From positions 1 through 19,461 of the forward strand of contig SYDY01000064.1 of the NCBI GenBank assembly GCA_005801425.1: DNA of 19,461 nt, read 5' to 3'. Below are positions 7,310 to 15,931 of this stretch, piece after piece. Source of the DNA: Bdellovibrionales bacterium. Its GTDB lineage: Bacteria > Myxococcota > XYA12-FULL-58-9 > SYDY01. The notes under the pieces were generated by a model that did not search any database, had not been told where the DNA came from, and saw nothing but the letters and a program-made list of their open reading frames with translations. How positions within the stretch are numbered: the stretch's first letter is position 1; every line of letters starts with the position of its first letter. A program made the position numbers and the translations under genes.

Positions 7310-9223
7310 TCACCTCGGCACATCAAGCGCCGGATTACGGTCGAAAAAACCCGCGGGTAGAAGCTTAAAACCCACATGGTGCACGGTCATAATCGGCCAT
7401 TCTTCGGGACGCGGAATGTGCGTCATCCCCACGGAATACCAGAGCACCAGATCTTGATCGACAAGCGATTCATCGTCGCCTTGGTAGATGGGGAGTCCCT
7501 GTTCAGCTTGTCCTTGGTTGGGATAATCCCCCGACGCATGGCGCTCACCTTCTTGATACGTCGTGGCGTAAACATGATGTTCCATAAATCGCGCACGGCG
7601 ACGCACAGGCGCTTCTGACGCTACAAAGGGCATAGTGTTACCGCCAGGCAACAACACATAGCTCGGCGCATACCCCAAACTGCTTCGTTTGGCATTATTA
7701 CTCACGCGCCAAAACCGAGAAGAGGCCGTTGAGACATCGCGGGCTGCTGCGCGCTCACGCTCTAAAAGTATTTCGCGCACTTCCATGGCATTGCCGTGCG
7801 GATTGTTCTCTGACACAGGCAAACCTAGGGTATTCAATTCAGAAATACGATTGAACACACCGTCCACATCCATGTCCAAACGAAAATTAAAAATATGCTG
7901 ATGATGCGGCGCTGCCACATAGGGTGCAACCACATGTTCACCGTGATGCCTAGCATGGGCCGCATCATCGTGTTTGGCCATAGGTACACCTTTGGGCAGC
8001 ATCATACCGCTCAAATCACACGCCACTTCAAGCACACCATCTTGATTGAAAATCCACTGGATGGCGTAATCGTAATTGCCTATGGTGGTGATAAACGACA
8101 GGACAAGTTGACGCCCACGACGCGATTCATTTTTGTCGTGGTACACATCGTAATGCTTCCACAACATGCCCGCATCGCGTTCATACAATGCAACTGCACG
8201 TGGTAGCGTATACGCCTTGCCAAGATCATCGGCGAAATCCGCATCAAACAATCGGGCATTCACCGGCACATCGGTACCCACTTCCAGAGGCGATGCCATG
8301 CGGCCTATGCCATATTCACCTTCATCAAACGCACTTCGCCATGACCAATGCGGATCCGCATCACCATAGGGCACCACCATTTCTGACAGTGCACCGCGAT
8401 ACAACACAGAGCGCACATTGCCTGCATCGTTGTAGCTCACATCATGGAGAACAAGGCCTTCACGGGTATCAAGCACAAAGCGAAACTTCCATTTTTGCCA
8501 CTGCACTTCATGACCATTCACCGTAAAGCTTGGGCCTTCCGGTTGCGTGATCACAAGCGGCTTAAGATCCGAACGCATAGGTCCCAGAGCTTTTTCTGAA
8601 AATTCAGTATGTTCGGTTGGAATAGGCAACACCACTGTATCGACCAGATCAATCACTTTGCCCTGATTAAGATCCACCACGATGGTAAGGCCTTCAATGG
8701 GTCTATCGTAAAAATTGATGGCGCCATCTTGGTAGTAACACACCGCGCGCATCAACCGTGGCCCTTGGGTTCCTGGTTTCAACGTTCCAGGCGCCCACCC
8801 ATCAACCCACACCTTGCTTGGATCGGTGATGCCCCGCTTGGCCATGGCGGCTTTAAATCGGGGATCCGCATGGACGATCTCACCCAACCAGATATATTCC
8901 GATTGCAAAATCAACGATTGCACGCCTTCACGTCGAATCCATTTCACGAGCTTGCGCCGACCGATATCGACCTGCGCTTCATACGTCACATTGGCCTTCC
9001 GATCCAAAACCATCGCAAACGCTTCACGAGGCATCGATTGGCCCGGTTTCCAGCGTTTCATGTCCATTTTCCGGGGTTCATGCAAAGACACCGTTGCAAA
9101 AAATGCACCCTTGGGGAATTTGCGGTCGCGTTGAATGGTGTGCGTCACGATGTTGATTTCATCGTGGGTCAACGGTTCCAGCGGATGAAGTGCCGAAAAG
9201 ACAAGCAACGCAAGATAAATCAT
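7310..9223 (-). CDS. Copper-containing primary amine oxidase, secreted
   Basis: This 637-residue enzyme oxidises primary amines to aldehydes, releasing ammonia and hydrogen peroxide. The topaquinone precursor motif is T380-I-G-N-Y384-D-Y, with Tyr384 as the residue converted to TPQ. The copper ligands are H441-Q-H443 and H602 in GMTHIPRPEEWPIM. The likely catalytic base is D300 in SAFDEGEYGIG, 84 residues before the TPQ Tyr, as expected for the family. The N-terminal MIYLALLVFSALHP looks like a short signal peptide, consistent with periplasmic or secreted enzymes. The length is slightly below that of E. coli TynA because the extra N-terminal domain is absent. It diverges from a DUF1003 gene across a 37-base spacer. 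An ammonia-releasing enzyme within 2 kb of an Amt gene may be coincidence. Confidence 0.95.
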   Translation of the reverse strand: MIYLALLVFSALHPLEPLTHDEINIVTHTIQRDRKFPKGAFFATVSLHEPRKMDMKRWKPGQSMPREAFAMVLDRKANVTYEAQVDIGRRKLVKWIRREGVQSLILQSEYIWLGEIVHADPRFKAAMAKRGITDPSKVWVDGWAPGTLKPGTQGPRLMRAVCYYQDGAINFYDRPIEGLTIVVDLNQGKVIDLVDTVVLPIPTEHTEFSEKALGPMRSDLKPLVITQPEGPSFTVNGHEVQWQKWKFRFVLDTREGLVLHDVSYNDAGNVRSVLYRGALSEMVVPYGDADPHWSWRSAFDEGEYGIGRMASPLEVGTDVPVNARLFDADFADDLGKAYTLPRAVALYERDAGMLWKHYDVYHDKNESRRGRQLVLSFITTIGNYDYAIQWIFNQDGVLEVACDLSGMMLPKGVPMAKHDDAAHARHHGEHVVAPYVAAPHHQHIFNFRLDMDVDGVFNRISELNTLGLPVSENNPHGNAMEVREILLERERAAARDVSTASSRFWRVSNNAKRSSLGYAPSYVLLPGGNTMPFVASEAPVRRRARFMEHHVYATTYQEGERHASGDYPNQGQAEQGLPIYQGDDESLVDQDLVLWYSVGMTHIPRPEEWPIMTVHHVGFKLLPAGFFDRNPALDVPR

Positions 9224-9260
9224 GCAACGGTTTATACCGTGTGATCCTCAAATTGGGTAT

Positions 9261-9890
9261 ATGCTAATGACCATGACAACAACCCAAGGACATCCCCACA
9301 CGATTTGTGAAGTATGCCATAAATCCTGCCTTTGCCGATCGTGCTATCACAAAAAACGTGCAACCTCGTTATTGGAACAACTCGAAAAAGAACGGGGTGA
9401 ACTATCCAGCATGGAAGCCGATATTTCGCGCAAAGCAGCAGAACACTCTGCCATTGCAGAACATATTGGCGACCAATTTGCACGCGGCTTAACGATTGGT
9501 CAGCGTCTCGCGGATAAGGTCGCAAGCGTCGGTGGATCGTGGCCGTTTGTGATTGGATTTCTTCTCATCATGGCCGTATGGATCGGCATCAATTCATGGG
9601 CACTTCAAGACAAAGCCTTTGATCCTTATCCGTATATACTACTCAATCTTGCGCTTTCATGTCTTGCAGCACTTCAAGCACCGGTCATTATGATGAGCCA
9701 AAATAGAGCGGCTGCACGCGACAGATTGCAAGCGGATGAAGACTACAAAATCAATTTGAAAGCAGAACTTGAAGTGGGAACATTGCATGAAAAAATGGAC
9801 CATCTTTTGCACGTCCAATGGGAACGCATGGTGCAGATCCAACAAGAACAAATTGATTTGCTTGAAGAGTTGCTGCGGCGTAAGCACTAG
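9261..9890 (+). CDS. DUF1003 membrane protein with Cys-rich N-terminus
   Basis: The protein is about 209 residues with two transmembrane helices (about 94-115 and 124-145). The DUF1003 core is visible: FDPYPYILLNLALSCLAALQAPVIMMSQNR, then DR-QADEDYKINLKAELEV. The C-terminal third is a predicted coiled coil (EKMDHLLHVQWERMVQIQQEQIDLLEELL). At the N-terminus five cysteines (16, 19, 23, 25, 28) with neighbouring His residues suggest a small zinc-binding site, followed by a helical stretch rich in Glu and Lys. The frame is open back to 9222, but that would overlap the divergent amine oxidase start. ATGs at 9261, 9267 or 9273 are better. The function of DUF1003 is unknown. The last base of the stop codon is also the first base of the long palindrome at 9890. 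Confidence 0.88.
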   Translation: MLMTMTTTQGHPHTICEVCHKSCLCRSCYHKKRATSLLEQLEKERGELSSMEADISRKAAEHSAIAEHIGDQFARGLTIGQRLADKVASVGGSWPFVIGFLLIMAVWIGINSWALQDKAFDPYPYILLNLALSCLAALQAPVIMMSQNRAAARDRLQADEDYKINLKAELEVGTLHEKMDHLLHVQWERMVQIQQEQIDLLEELLRRKH

Positions 9891-10003
9891 GGCCTGTCGT
9901 CAAATTATATTTCGAGACCATTTTCGCGATTTTTTTTGTACAGCGATGAAGCTGTGCGAAAAAAGTCGCAAAATGGGCCGAAAGATAGTTTGACGACAGG
10001 CCC
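9890..10003. repeat. 114-base palindromic element (MITE-like)
   Basis: The outer arms gggcctgtcgtcaaa (9890-9904) and tttgacgacaggccc (9989-10003) are a perfect 15-base inverted repeat. Pairing then continues, imperfectly but strongly, all the way in to cagc-gatgaa-gctg (9941-9954), so the whole element folds as one hairpin. The ends resemble the GGCCTGT-type termini of some IS5-family elements. The flanks CTAG (9887-9890) and CAAG (10003-10006) would fit a 4-base target duplication with one mismatch if the element begins at 9891. No transposase is encoded. It also sits where a terminator for the DUF1003 gene would be expected. Confidence 0.8.
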
Positions 10004-10133
10004 AAGGCCTCTTTTAAATTTCGTTGATTGAATTTTTGCGCAGGTGCTTTTGTTCTTATCGCGGAGCGAAAGCGGGGAGGACGTTTTTAATACGATTCGG
10101 GTTAAGCGGAAACGCGTGATCGCATGAAATGAC

Positions 10134-10209
10134 TGGAGCCAAGAACCGGAGTCGAACCGGCGACCTGCTGATTACGAATCAGCTGCTCTACCAACTGAGC
10201 TATCTTGGC
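10134..10209 (-). tRNA. tRNA-Thr (anticodon CGT), CCA encoded
   Basis: Read on the minus strand from 10209, acceptor GCCAAGA pairs with TCTTGGC. The D arm contains AGCTCAGTTGGTAGAGC. The anticodon stem CTGAT/ATCAG carries loop TCGTA with CGT at 10176-10174. The T arm contains GGTTCGACTCC, the discriminator is T, and CCA is encoded at 10134-10136. Length and conserved positions are normal. The 430-base stretch from 9891 to 10322 contains no protein gene. It holds the palindrome, this tRNA and its promoter; 10004-10133 shows nothing else I can name. Confidence 0.96.
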
Positions 10210-10226
10210 ACACAGGCGCCCACGTG

Positions 10227-10254
10227 AGTATCATTGAGGTCGCACCGTCGTCAA
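10227..10254 (-). promoter_or_regulatory. Candidate sigma-70 promoter of tRNA-Thr
   Basis: On the minus strand, TTGACG (10254-10249) and GATACT (10232-10227) are separated by 16 bases. They match the -35 and -10 consensus at 5/6 and 4/6. The -10 lies 17 bases before the mature tRNA 5' end, followed by a GC-rich discriminator region (acgtgggcgcc), as is common for stable RNA genes. Confidence 0.5.
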
Positions 10255-10322
10255 TTGCATGACTCGGCACAAAATAGATTCACGGATCTCCCCTACAAAA
10301 AAGAGATCAACCATATTAAACG

Positions 10323-11174
10323 ATGCCTATGGCAAACCCCGTAGAAAAAACGCATCCTAAAAGCCCTTTCATGCCTTACGCCTTAGCGGGATACGGCGCA
10401 GGCGCGCGACTGATTGCAAATTTTGCCTATGCAAAGATCCTTCATGAAGGCGGTGGCCACGGATTTAAGCGCATGTTTTCGGGCACCCTCCCCACAGCAT
10501 TGCAGATCCTCTGGGTCACGAATGCCAGCAGTAAGGCCGATTCAACAGTCACGGGACAACTCGCCGCGGGTGTCCCGCCTGCCATTTATTCCTCGCTGTT
10601 GATGCAGCCCACTTACGCAACGTTTGTCCAACCCTCCCCCAACATTGAAGCAGCATCCGCACGCGGCGCCAAAAAACATCCTCCGATTGCAATGCTCCAT
10701 CGCCTTGGCGCACATCAAACCGCGACATTGGCAACCACCTTCCTCGAAACAGCATCGCTCAATTCTTCGGTTGCCGCATTTCGGATTTTTCCGGCATTTT
10801 TGATGGGTGTAGGGATGCGATGGCTCGATTGGTCGGTACTCTTTGCAGTGCAACGAAGTACCACCGAAAAACTGGGATTTGTGCCAGCAACAGCTGCTGG
10901 CGTAACGCTATCAACCGCTTTGAGCTCCATGATTTACGTCAGCATGTTCGACGCAATCAAAGAACGTCAAATGGCCATTCACAATGCACCGGTGGGGACA
11001 TTACAGTATGAATTTAAATCAGATTTAAAATATCAATGGCGCGCAATACGTGATGGACTCCCACGGTACTTCATTCAAGGATCTGGCATGTGGCCTCGTT
11101 TCTTGTATGCGGCCCTCGGAGCTGTCATGGAGAAATGTGTCGTAACGGCAGGGATTGAGGCGTTAAAAAAATGA
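10323..11174 (+). CDS. Membrane protein resembling a degenerate mitochondrial carrier
   Basis: This 283-residue protein has a three-part layout, with each part near the usual 100 residues of a mitochondrial carrier repeat. Part 1 (17-70) has AGYGAGARLIANFAYAKIL, then HEGGGHGFKRMFSGTLPTAL, close to the 'EGG-GFyrG-lPt' joint of carriers. Part 2 (78-185) has GQLAAGVPPAIYSSLLMQP96, then FPAFLMGVGMRWLDWSVLF. Part 3 (189-283) has AAGVTLSTALSSMIYV, then MFD210AIK213ERQM, then GLPRYFIQGSGMWPRF. The segment MFDAIKERQ matches the carrier signature P-x-D-x-x-K-x-R-x-Q except that Met208 replaces Pro. Part 2 keeps the Pro but not the acidic residue. The stop overlaps the amt start as ATGA. I infer carrier ancestry from these motifs only; it could be an unrelated helical membrane family. 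A small gatctc/gagatc dyad (10285-10308) lies upstream. Confidence 0.45.
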   Translation: MPMANPVEKTHPKSPFMPYALAGYGAGARLIANFAYAKILHEGGGHGFKRMFSGTLPTALQILWVTNASSKADSTVTGQLAAGVPPAIYSSLLMQPTYATFVQPSPNIEAASARGAKKHPPIAMLHRLGAHQTATLATTFLETASLNSSVAAFRIFPAFLMGVGMRWLDWSVLFAVQRSTTEKLGFVPATAAGVTLSTALSSMIYVSMFDAIKERQMAIHNAPVGTLQYEFKSDLKYQWRAIRDGLPRYFIQGSGMWPRFLYAALGAVMEKCVVTAGIEALKK

Positions 11175-12502
11175 ATATGGGTCGTTTTGTGCCACTCGCA
11201 ATCCTCTTGGCTTTTGTCATTTTGGCCATCGCACAGCCGATGGCTGCACCGATGCCCACAGGTGCAGAGACATCGCCACTCAATGGCGCAGACATGGCTT
11301 GGATGCTCACCGCCAGTGGTCTCGTTCTCATCATGACACCAGGCCTTGCTTTTTTTTACGGCGGCATGGTCGGTCGAAAAAATATTATTTCAACCATGCT
11401 GCAAAGTTTTGTCTGTTTGGGCGTTGTCAGCTTGCTCTGGGTATTTGTTGGATTCAGTCTTGCCTTTGGCGACAGCATCGCCGGCGTGATTGGCGACCCG
11501 CGAACTTACTTCATGTTCAACAACGTGGGGACATGGGTTGAGCCATCACTGGCCACAGGCATTCCGCTTCTTCTCTTTGCCATGTTTCAATTGAAATTTG
11601 CCGTGATCACGCCGGCATTGATCACAGGCTCCTTTGCCGAACGCGTTCGTTTTTCCAGCTATTTGGTTTTTCTGTGTTTCTTCACGCTGCTTGTCTATTG
11701 CCCCTTGGCCCATTGGACATGGCACCCCAATGGCTTTTTACGACAGATGGGCGTGCTTGATTTTGCAGGCGGTACGGTCGTGCATATCTCCGCAGGACTG
11801 GCCGCTTTGGCCGGTGCTGTGTTTCTGGGGCCTCGCATTATTCATGCTGAAATCAAAAATCAAACCAAAGAGCACACGCCGGCAAACATCCCCTACGTGG
11901 TTTTAGGAACAGGCATGCTTTGGTTTGGCTGGTTTGGTTTCAATGCAGGTTCAGCATTTGGGGCCAACATCTCCGCCGTGACTGCCTTTGCCACAACCAA
12001 CACTGCATCGGCGGCTGCCATGTTGGCTTGGATCTTTTTAGATCGCGCACGTGGTAAAAAAATATCCACCTTGGGTGCGTGCATTGGTTCTGTGGTTGGC
12101 CTTGTGGCCGTCACACCCGCGGCGGGATTTATCACCATCGCCCAAAGCGCTGCCCTTGGGGCCATTGCCAGCATGGTCAGCAATTTGGCAGTACACTGGA
12201 AATCCAAATCCCTCATCGATGACACCCTCGATGTTTTTCCGTGTCATGGACTTGGCGGCATCGTCGGTATGCTCGCTACAGGCATACTCGCAAAAGACGT
12301 CGGTTTGATTTTTGGGAAAACCGAAACGTTTCTGTCCCATCTTGCGGCCTTAGGCATTGTTGGCACGTACGTCTTCGCGCTGTCTTTGGCGCTTTTCTGG
12401 ATCACCAATAAACTTCTGCCGATGCGGGTGAACCGTGAGCAAGAAGAAATCGGTTTGGATTTGGATCAGCACGACGAATCGGCGATCCTGCACGCGGCGT
12501 AA
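11171..12502 (+). CDS. amtB: Ammonium transporter (Amt/Rh family)
   Basis: This 443-residue inner-membrane channel conducts ammonium or ammonia. Residues 1-26 form a cleavable-type signal peptide, as in E. coli AmtB. Eleven hydrophobic segments follow from residue 43. The signature MTPGLAFFYGGMVGRKN is at 55-71. The twin pore histidines are H205 (GGTVVHISAG) and H359 (FPCHGLGGIVG). HWTWHPNGF (181-189) supplies the aromatic near the external ammonium site. The usual glnK partner is absent: a convergent gene begins two bases after the stop. The start codon overlaps the upstream stop as ATGA, so this gene is probably translated with the carrier-like protein. No sigma-54 (NtrC-type) promoter was seen before the unit. 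The family call is firm. Confidence 0.96.
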   Translation: MNMGRFVPLAILLAFVILAIAQPMAAPMPTGAETSPLNGADMAWMLTASGLVLIMTPGLAFFYGGMVGRKNIISTMLQSFVCLGVVSLLWVFVGFSLAFGDSIAGVIGDPRTYFMFNNVGTWVEPSLATGIPLLLFAMFQLKFAVITPALITGSFAERVRFSSYLVFLCFFTLLVYCPLAHWTWHPNGFLRQMGVLDFAGGTVVHISAGLAALAGAVFLGPRIIHAEIKNQTKEHTPANIPYVVLGTGMLWFGWFGFNAGSAFGANISAVTAFATTNTASAAAMLAWIFLDRARGKKISTLGACIGSVVGLVAVTPAAGFITIAQSAALGAIASMVSNLAVHWKSKSLIDDTLDVFPCHGLGGIVGMLATGILAKDVGLIFGKTETFLSHLAALGIVGTYVFALSLALFWITNKLLPMRVNREQEEIGLDLDQHDESAILHAA

Positions 12503-12504
12503 CA

Positions 12505-15036
12505 TCACAAAATAACTTTCACACCCAAAATAGGAAAGATAGGCAGACCGCGCTGATAGCCCTTCTGCGTGTAATCGTAATTATAAATAGCCCCTTCGGG
12601 TGCTTGGCGATTGTACACATTTTGAATGTCCAAATAGGTATCAAGACGCCACTCACGAAACTCCCATGATTTGCTCACACGCAAATCAAGCTGATGAAAC
12701 GCCGGCAATCGATCACCATTGTTGGGTCCATAAATCGGCGTGTAATCATCGGTATTCGACACAAATGTACTGCCCACAATACGTGTCATGGGATTGCCGC
12801 TCACCAAACGAAAGCGCATGCCCACTTCCCAGTTTTTAGGCAAACGCATCATCGTAACACACGTTAAGAAATGCGTCTGATCGTAATCAAAGGGTCTGAA
12901 AGATCCACCTGGGCTGTCTTTGCGTTGTGAGCGTGCAAGCGTATAAGCAACCCATCCCGTCAGACGACGAAACATAGAAAAGCGGATCACATTGTCCACA
13001 CCGATCACACGCCCTACACCGTCGTTGCTGTAGTTTTCAGCCTGGGCCTGGCCATCACGGATCACATAAGCATCACTTGAGGTCACCACATTGCCAAGAT
13101 CTTTATAATAACCGGTGATATCCAGTGACAGTTTGTCGATAAACTTCCAAGTAGGAAGCGCAATCTCAGTGCCCCAAGCATACTGCACCGCACGCTCAGG
13201 CCTCAACGCTGGGTTTCCAAATTCTTGACTGAGCTCCCACGGCTGAGGATCTTGATAATACAAACCAATGGCGCCCTTGAGTGTTATTTTTTCGGTCACA
13301 GCATATCGAACACTGCTGCGCGGCGCACCACGCCAGTGTCCCGAAAGACCAAAACGGTCCACACGGCCACCCAGGGCTATTTTAACGTGTCCTGGCAAAT
13401 CGAAATCCGTCCCTGCAAATAGCCCTACGTTGTGGGCGGCTGCACCACGCACACGTGCGATCCGAACATCATCGGGGTTAAAATCACGGCCAGGCGTTCC
13501 TTCTTGCGGAGGCGGAGGCAAACGAACATCGAGATCGGTCACCGATACCAAATAATCCAAACCACCGGAAATATTGATCCACGGACGCCATTGGTACGCC
13601 GAACGATTGCGCACTTGCACATTGTATGAGGTTAAATCGAAACGTAAATTTTCACCGAATGAAAAATTGGTACGATCGCGACCTTGACTTATTTGGAGGC
13701 GATTGCTGAAATGATTTTTGGGCGTAAAATCGTAGGCAAGTTGCAACCGATAAAAGCCATTGCTCAACGAGAGATCTTTCCCGCGCGCAACACCCACCGG
13801 TTGTTTAAACAAAACTTCCAATGTGTCGTTGGAGCCAATCCCATAAAATGACGCACGATGGGTGTCGTTGAACCGAATCGCCCCACCGCCCTGCGCATCC
13901 CAATAAATCGGGACGATGGTCGGTGTTTGTTCGTCACCAATTCTATCGCCGACAGCTTTGATCAAGCCATCGGCATAACTGCGTCTTCCACCGAAAAATA
14001 AAGTATATTTGTTCTCTTTGTTGTACGTGACGTTACCGCCCACATCGAACAAATTCAAATCCAATTCGCCATGCACACCCAGATCGAAATTACGGCGCAC
14101 ACGTGCATCCACAATGCCGCCCGTGGCACGGCCAAAATCTTCACGAAAATTTCCGGGAAAAAAATCAACCGATTCAAGAAATGCCGTGGGCACCACGCTG
14201 CGCAAACCACCAAAGTGATAAACAAGCGGAACTTCCATGCTGTCAATCAGTACTTTAGTCGCATTGGGCGACGAGCCGCGTACAATCAAATCACCGTTGC
14301 CAAAGGTTGTGCGCGCAACACCCGGCAGCATTTTCACCACCGTAAGAGCATCGCCGAAACCACCTGGAATACGATTGATCTCCTCGCGTTCAACACGCAT
14401 GCGACTTACTTCACGCCCAAGCTTGGAGGCTTCCACCAGCAAGTCAAAGGATCCTGGCGTTTCTTTTTCGACATAATAAATCACGGTGACCACTTCATCT
14501 TCGGCAAGGATCTCTTCACGAACATAGGGTTTAAACGCAGGATCCTTGATCGTAATCGTGTAGTGTCCGGCTGGCAACGTCGTCAAAAGAAATTCACCCG
14601 ACGCATCGCTCTGTGTACGAAATACGTGCGATCCTGATTTTGCGATTAACGTTACACCCGCCGCCGGCTTACGATAACCACGCACACGCAATGCCCCTTT
14701 CAATTGCGCATGGGGTACAACAACTTCTTTGGGCGCATCAAAACGCAGCTCATAGCGAACGCGAACCACAACGGGGACACCCTTGTTCTGGGCTGGAACA
14801 AATGTATGAGATAAAACACCAAGCAATGCGGTTTCTTCAAAACCACGGTCAGGATATTCCGAGGGTGTCACGACTTCCGCACGATCGACTTGGCCATCTT
14901 CCGCAATATCGATGTCTAGAATGACCCGCGCACCCACACCTGAGCCCAGCGCAGGATAGTCGAGTGCTGGTGTTTGTAGCGGTTGTGGCGGCGTGATGGT
15001 CGCACACAGCAGACCTACAAACAAAAAGCTATTCAT
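12505..15036 (-). CDS. TonB-dependent receptor with N-terminal TonB-like domain
   Basis: The protein is about 843 residues and sits in the outer membrane. In order: a signal peptide (about 1-16); a TonB C-terminal-like domain (about 25-98, GSGVGARVILDIDIAEDGQVD...ALLGVLSHTFVPAQNKG); a carboxypeptidase-regulatory-like beta domain (about 112-180, RKPAAGVTLIAKSG... LTTLPAGHYTITI); the plug (about 205-315, GGFGDALTVVKMLPGV... LIVRGSSPNATKVLID); then the 22-strand-type barrel, ending in VKVIL without the usual aromatic. The start is ATG 15036, because it begins the signal peptide and overlaps the upstream lipoprotein stop by 8 bases; the open frame further upstream lies inside that gene. It is last in a four-gene operon with its own TonB. 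The substrate is unknown. Its stop faces amt across two bases. Confidence 0.93.
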   Translation of the reverse strand: MNSFLFVGLLCATITPPQPLQTPALDYPALGSGVGARVILDIDIAEDGQVDRAEVVTPSEYPDRGFEETALLGVLSHTFVPAQNKGVPVVVRVRYELRFDAPKEVVVPHAQLKGALRVRGYRKPAAGVTLIAKSGSHVFRTQSDASGEFLLTTLPAGHYTITIKDPAFKPYVREEILAEDEVVTVIYYVEKETPGSFDLLVEASKLGREVSRMRVEREEINRIPGGFGDALTVVKMLPGVARTTFGNGDLIVRGSSPNATKVLIDSMEVPLVYHFGGLRSVVPTAFLESVDFFPGNFREDFGRATGGIVDARVRRNFDLGVHGELDLNLFDVGGNVTYNKENKYTLFFGGRRSYADGLIKAVGDRIGDEQTPTIVPIYWDAQGGGAIRFNDTHRASFYGIGSNDTLEVLFKQPVGVARGKDLSLSNGFYRLQLAYDFTPKNHFSNRLQISQGRDRTNFSFGENLRFDLTSYNVQVRNRSAYQWRPWINISGGLDYLVSVTDLDVRLPPPPQEGTPGRDFNPDDVRIARVRGAAAHNVGLFAGTDFDLPGHVKIALGGRVDRFGLSGHWRGAPRSSVRYAVTEKITLKGAIGLYYQDPQPWELSQEFGNPALRPERAVQYAWGTEIALPTWKFIDKLSLDITGYYKDLGNVVTSSDAYVIRDGQAQAENYSNDGVGRVIGVDNVIRFSMFRRLTGWVAYTLARSQRKDSPGGSFRPFDYDQTHFLTCVTMMRLPKNWEVGMRFRLVSGNPMTRIVGSTFVSNTDDYTPIYGPNNGDRLPAFHQLDLRVSKSWEFREWRLDTYLDIQNVYNRQAPEGAIYNYDYTQKGYQRGLPIFPILGVKVIL

Positions 15037-15931
15037 GGAGATTGACCTGTTTGGTCCACCATGTGATCCCACCCCGATTGTCACGCAAAACAACAATCAA
15101 TTGCTGCGAAAGATCTGATGCGTCTTCCATATTTGGCGTTGTCCATATGTTGCTTGCAAACGTTGCGAGATCTGACACATCCCGAATAAACGACGTTCGC
15201 TCACGTAAGGTGGATCCACCTGTAACAAACCAAGTGAGCGTCAGGTCTTCATAACGATGCTGCGGCTCTGATTCACCTATCAATTGCTCATCGTATGCTT
15301 CTACGTCACTCTCGTGCACTTCGAGTTGAATTTTTTCGGGGACGCCCGCACGTAAAACAAGCAGATCCGTATTGCCTGGTGTTGGATGGGTATTGCGCAC
15401 CGGGTTCTCCATCAAAAGCAATGGGACGCTTTTGATGGCACGTTCTGTGCGATGGGGCCATTGCACCGTCATCAAAATATTGATCTCAAGTCGCCCTTTG
15501 CATGAAGGCACCACCGCGGAACTGATCCCTGGCGCTTGACCTGCATCAATCGCAGTACAAAGCGCAGTCATGGCCGCGTGAAGCCCTGCATCAAAAGTCA
15601 ACGTCGCCGTGGGTTGTTCTCCAAGCCCATACTCTGGCACCGTGACATCCGGCACCATGGCTTGCAATTTTTCGTGCGAAATCACACATGGATAACCGTC
15701 GATTGAAGGCCCGACCACAGGACACCAACCCCACGCATAAATTGGCGCCGTAGGTTCAAGATGCTGATAGACAAATGCATCAAACGTCAGTGTTTCACCA
15801 GGCACACCATCGGCGGGCATAGAACGCACCGCCAAAAGCCTCGGTGTTTGAAGTAAATTGCTTGGATCAAACGTATCCCCACATCCCATGAGCCACACCA
15901 CACAACACGCCCATCGCGTCCATCGCATCAT
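15029..15931 (-). CDS. Hypothetical lipoprotein of the TonB operon
   Basis: This 300-residue protein has a lipoprotein signal, MMRWTRWACCVVWLMGC, with the lipidated Cys at 17. I do not recognise the mature domain. The stretch LLQTPRLLAVRSMPADGVPGETLTFDAFV looks like the opening of an immunoglobulin-like beta domain. Several cysteines are present (in GWCPVVG, YPCVIS, ALCTAI and PSCKGR). The C-terminal half is again beta-rich (LTLTWFVTGGSTLRE... LIVVLRDNRGGITWW). The ATG at 15931 shares one base with the tonB stop (TGATG), and its own stop overlaps the receptor start. That tight packing suggests it works with the receptor, perhaps as a surface or periplasmic substrate-binding partner; this is inferred from position only. 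Confidence 0.78.
   Translation of the reverse strand: MMRWTRWACCVVWLMGCGDTFDPSNLLQTPRLLAVRSMPADGVPGETLTFDAFVYQHLEPTAPIYAWGWCPVVGPSIDGYPCVISHEKLQAMVPDVTVPEYGLGEQPTATLTFDAGLHAAMTALCTAIDAGQAPGISSAVVPSCKGRLEINILMTVQWPHRTERAIKSVPLLLMENPVRNTHPTPGNTDLLVLRAGVPEKIQLEVHESDVEAYDEQLIGESEPQHRYEDLTLTWFVTGGSTLRERTSFIRDVSDLATFASNIWTTPNMEDASDLSQQLIVVLRDNRGGITWWTKQVNLHE

Noticed and set aside
8609-9244. 211-codon open frame on the plus strand
   Set aside because: It is a His-rich shadow antisense to the amine oxidase, whose catalytic motifs are all on the other strand.
10210-10322. Sigma-54 (NtrC-type) promoter before the amt unit
   Set aside because: A GG is present near 10266, but the GC expected ten bases further on is not.
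12502-12505. glnK partner gene after amt
   Set aside because: The convergent receptor gene's stop codon starts immediately; there is no room for glnK.
14071-14637. 188-codon open frame on the plus strand
   Set aside because: It is antisense to the TonB-dependent receptor plug region and has no recognisable domain.
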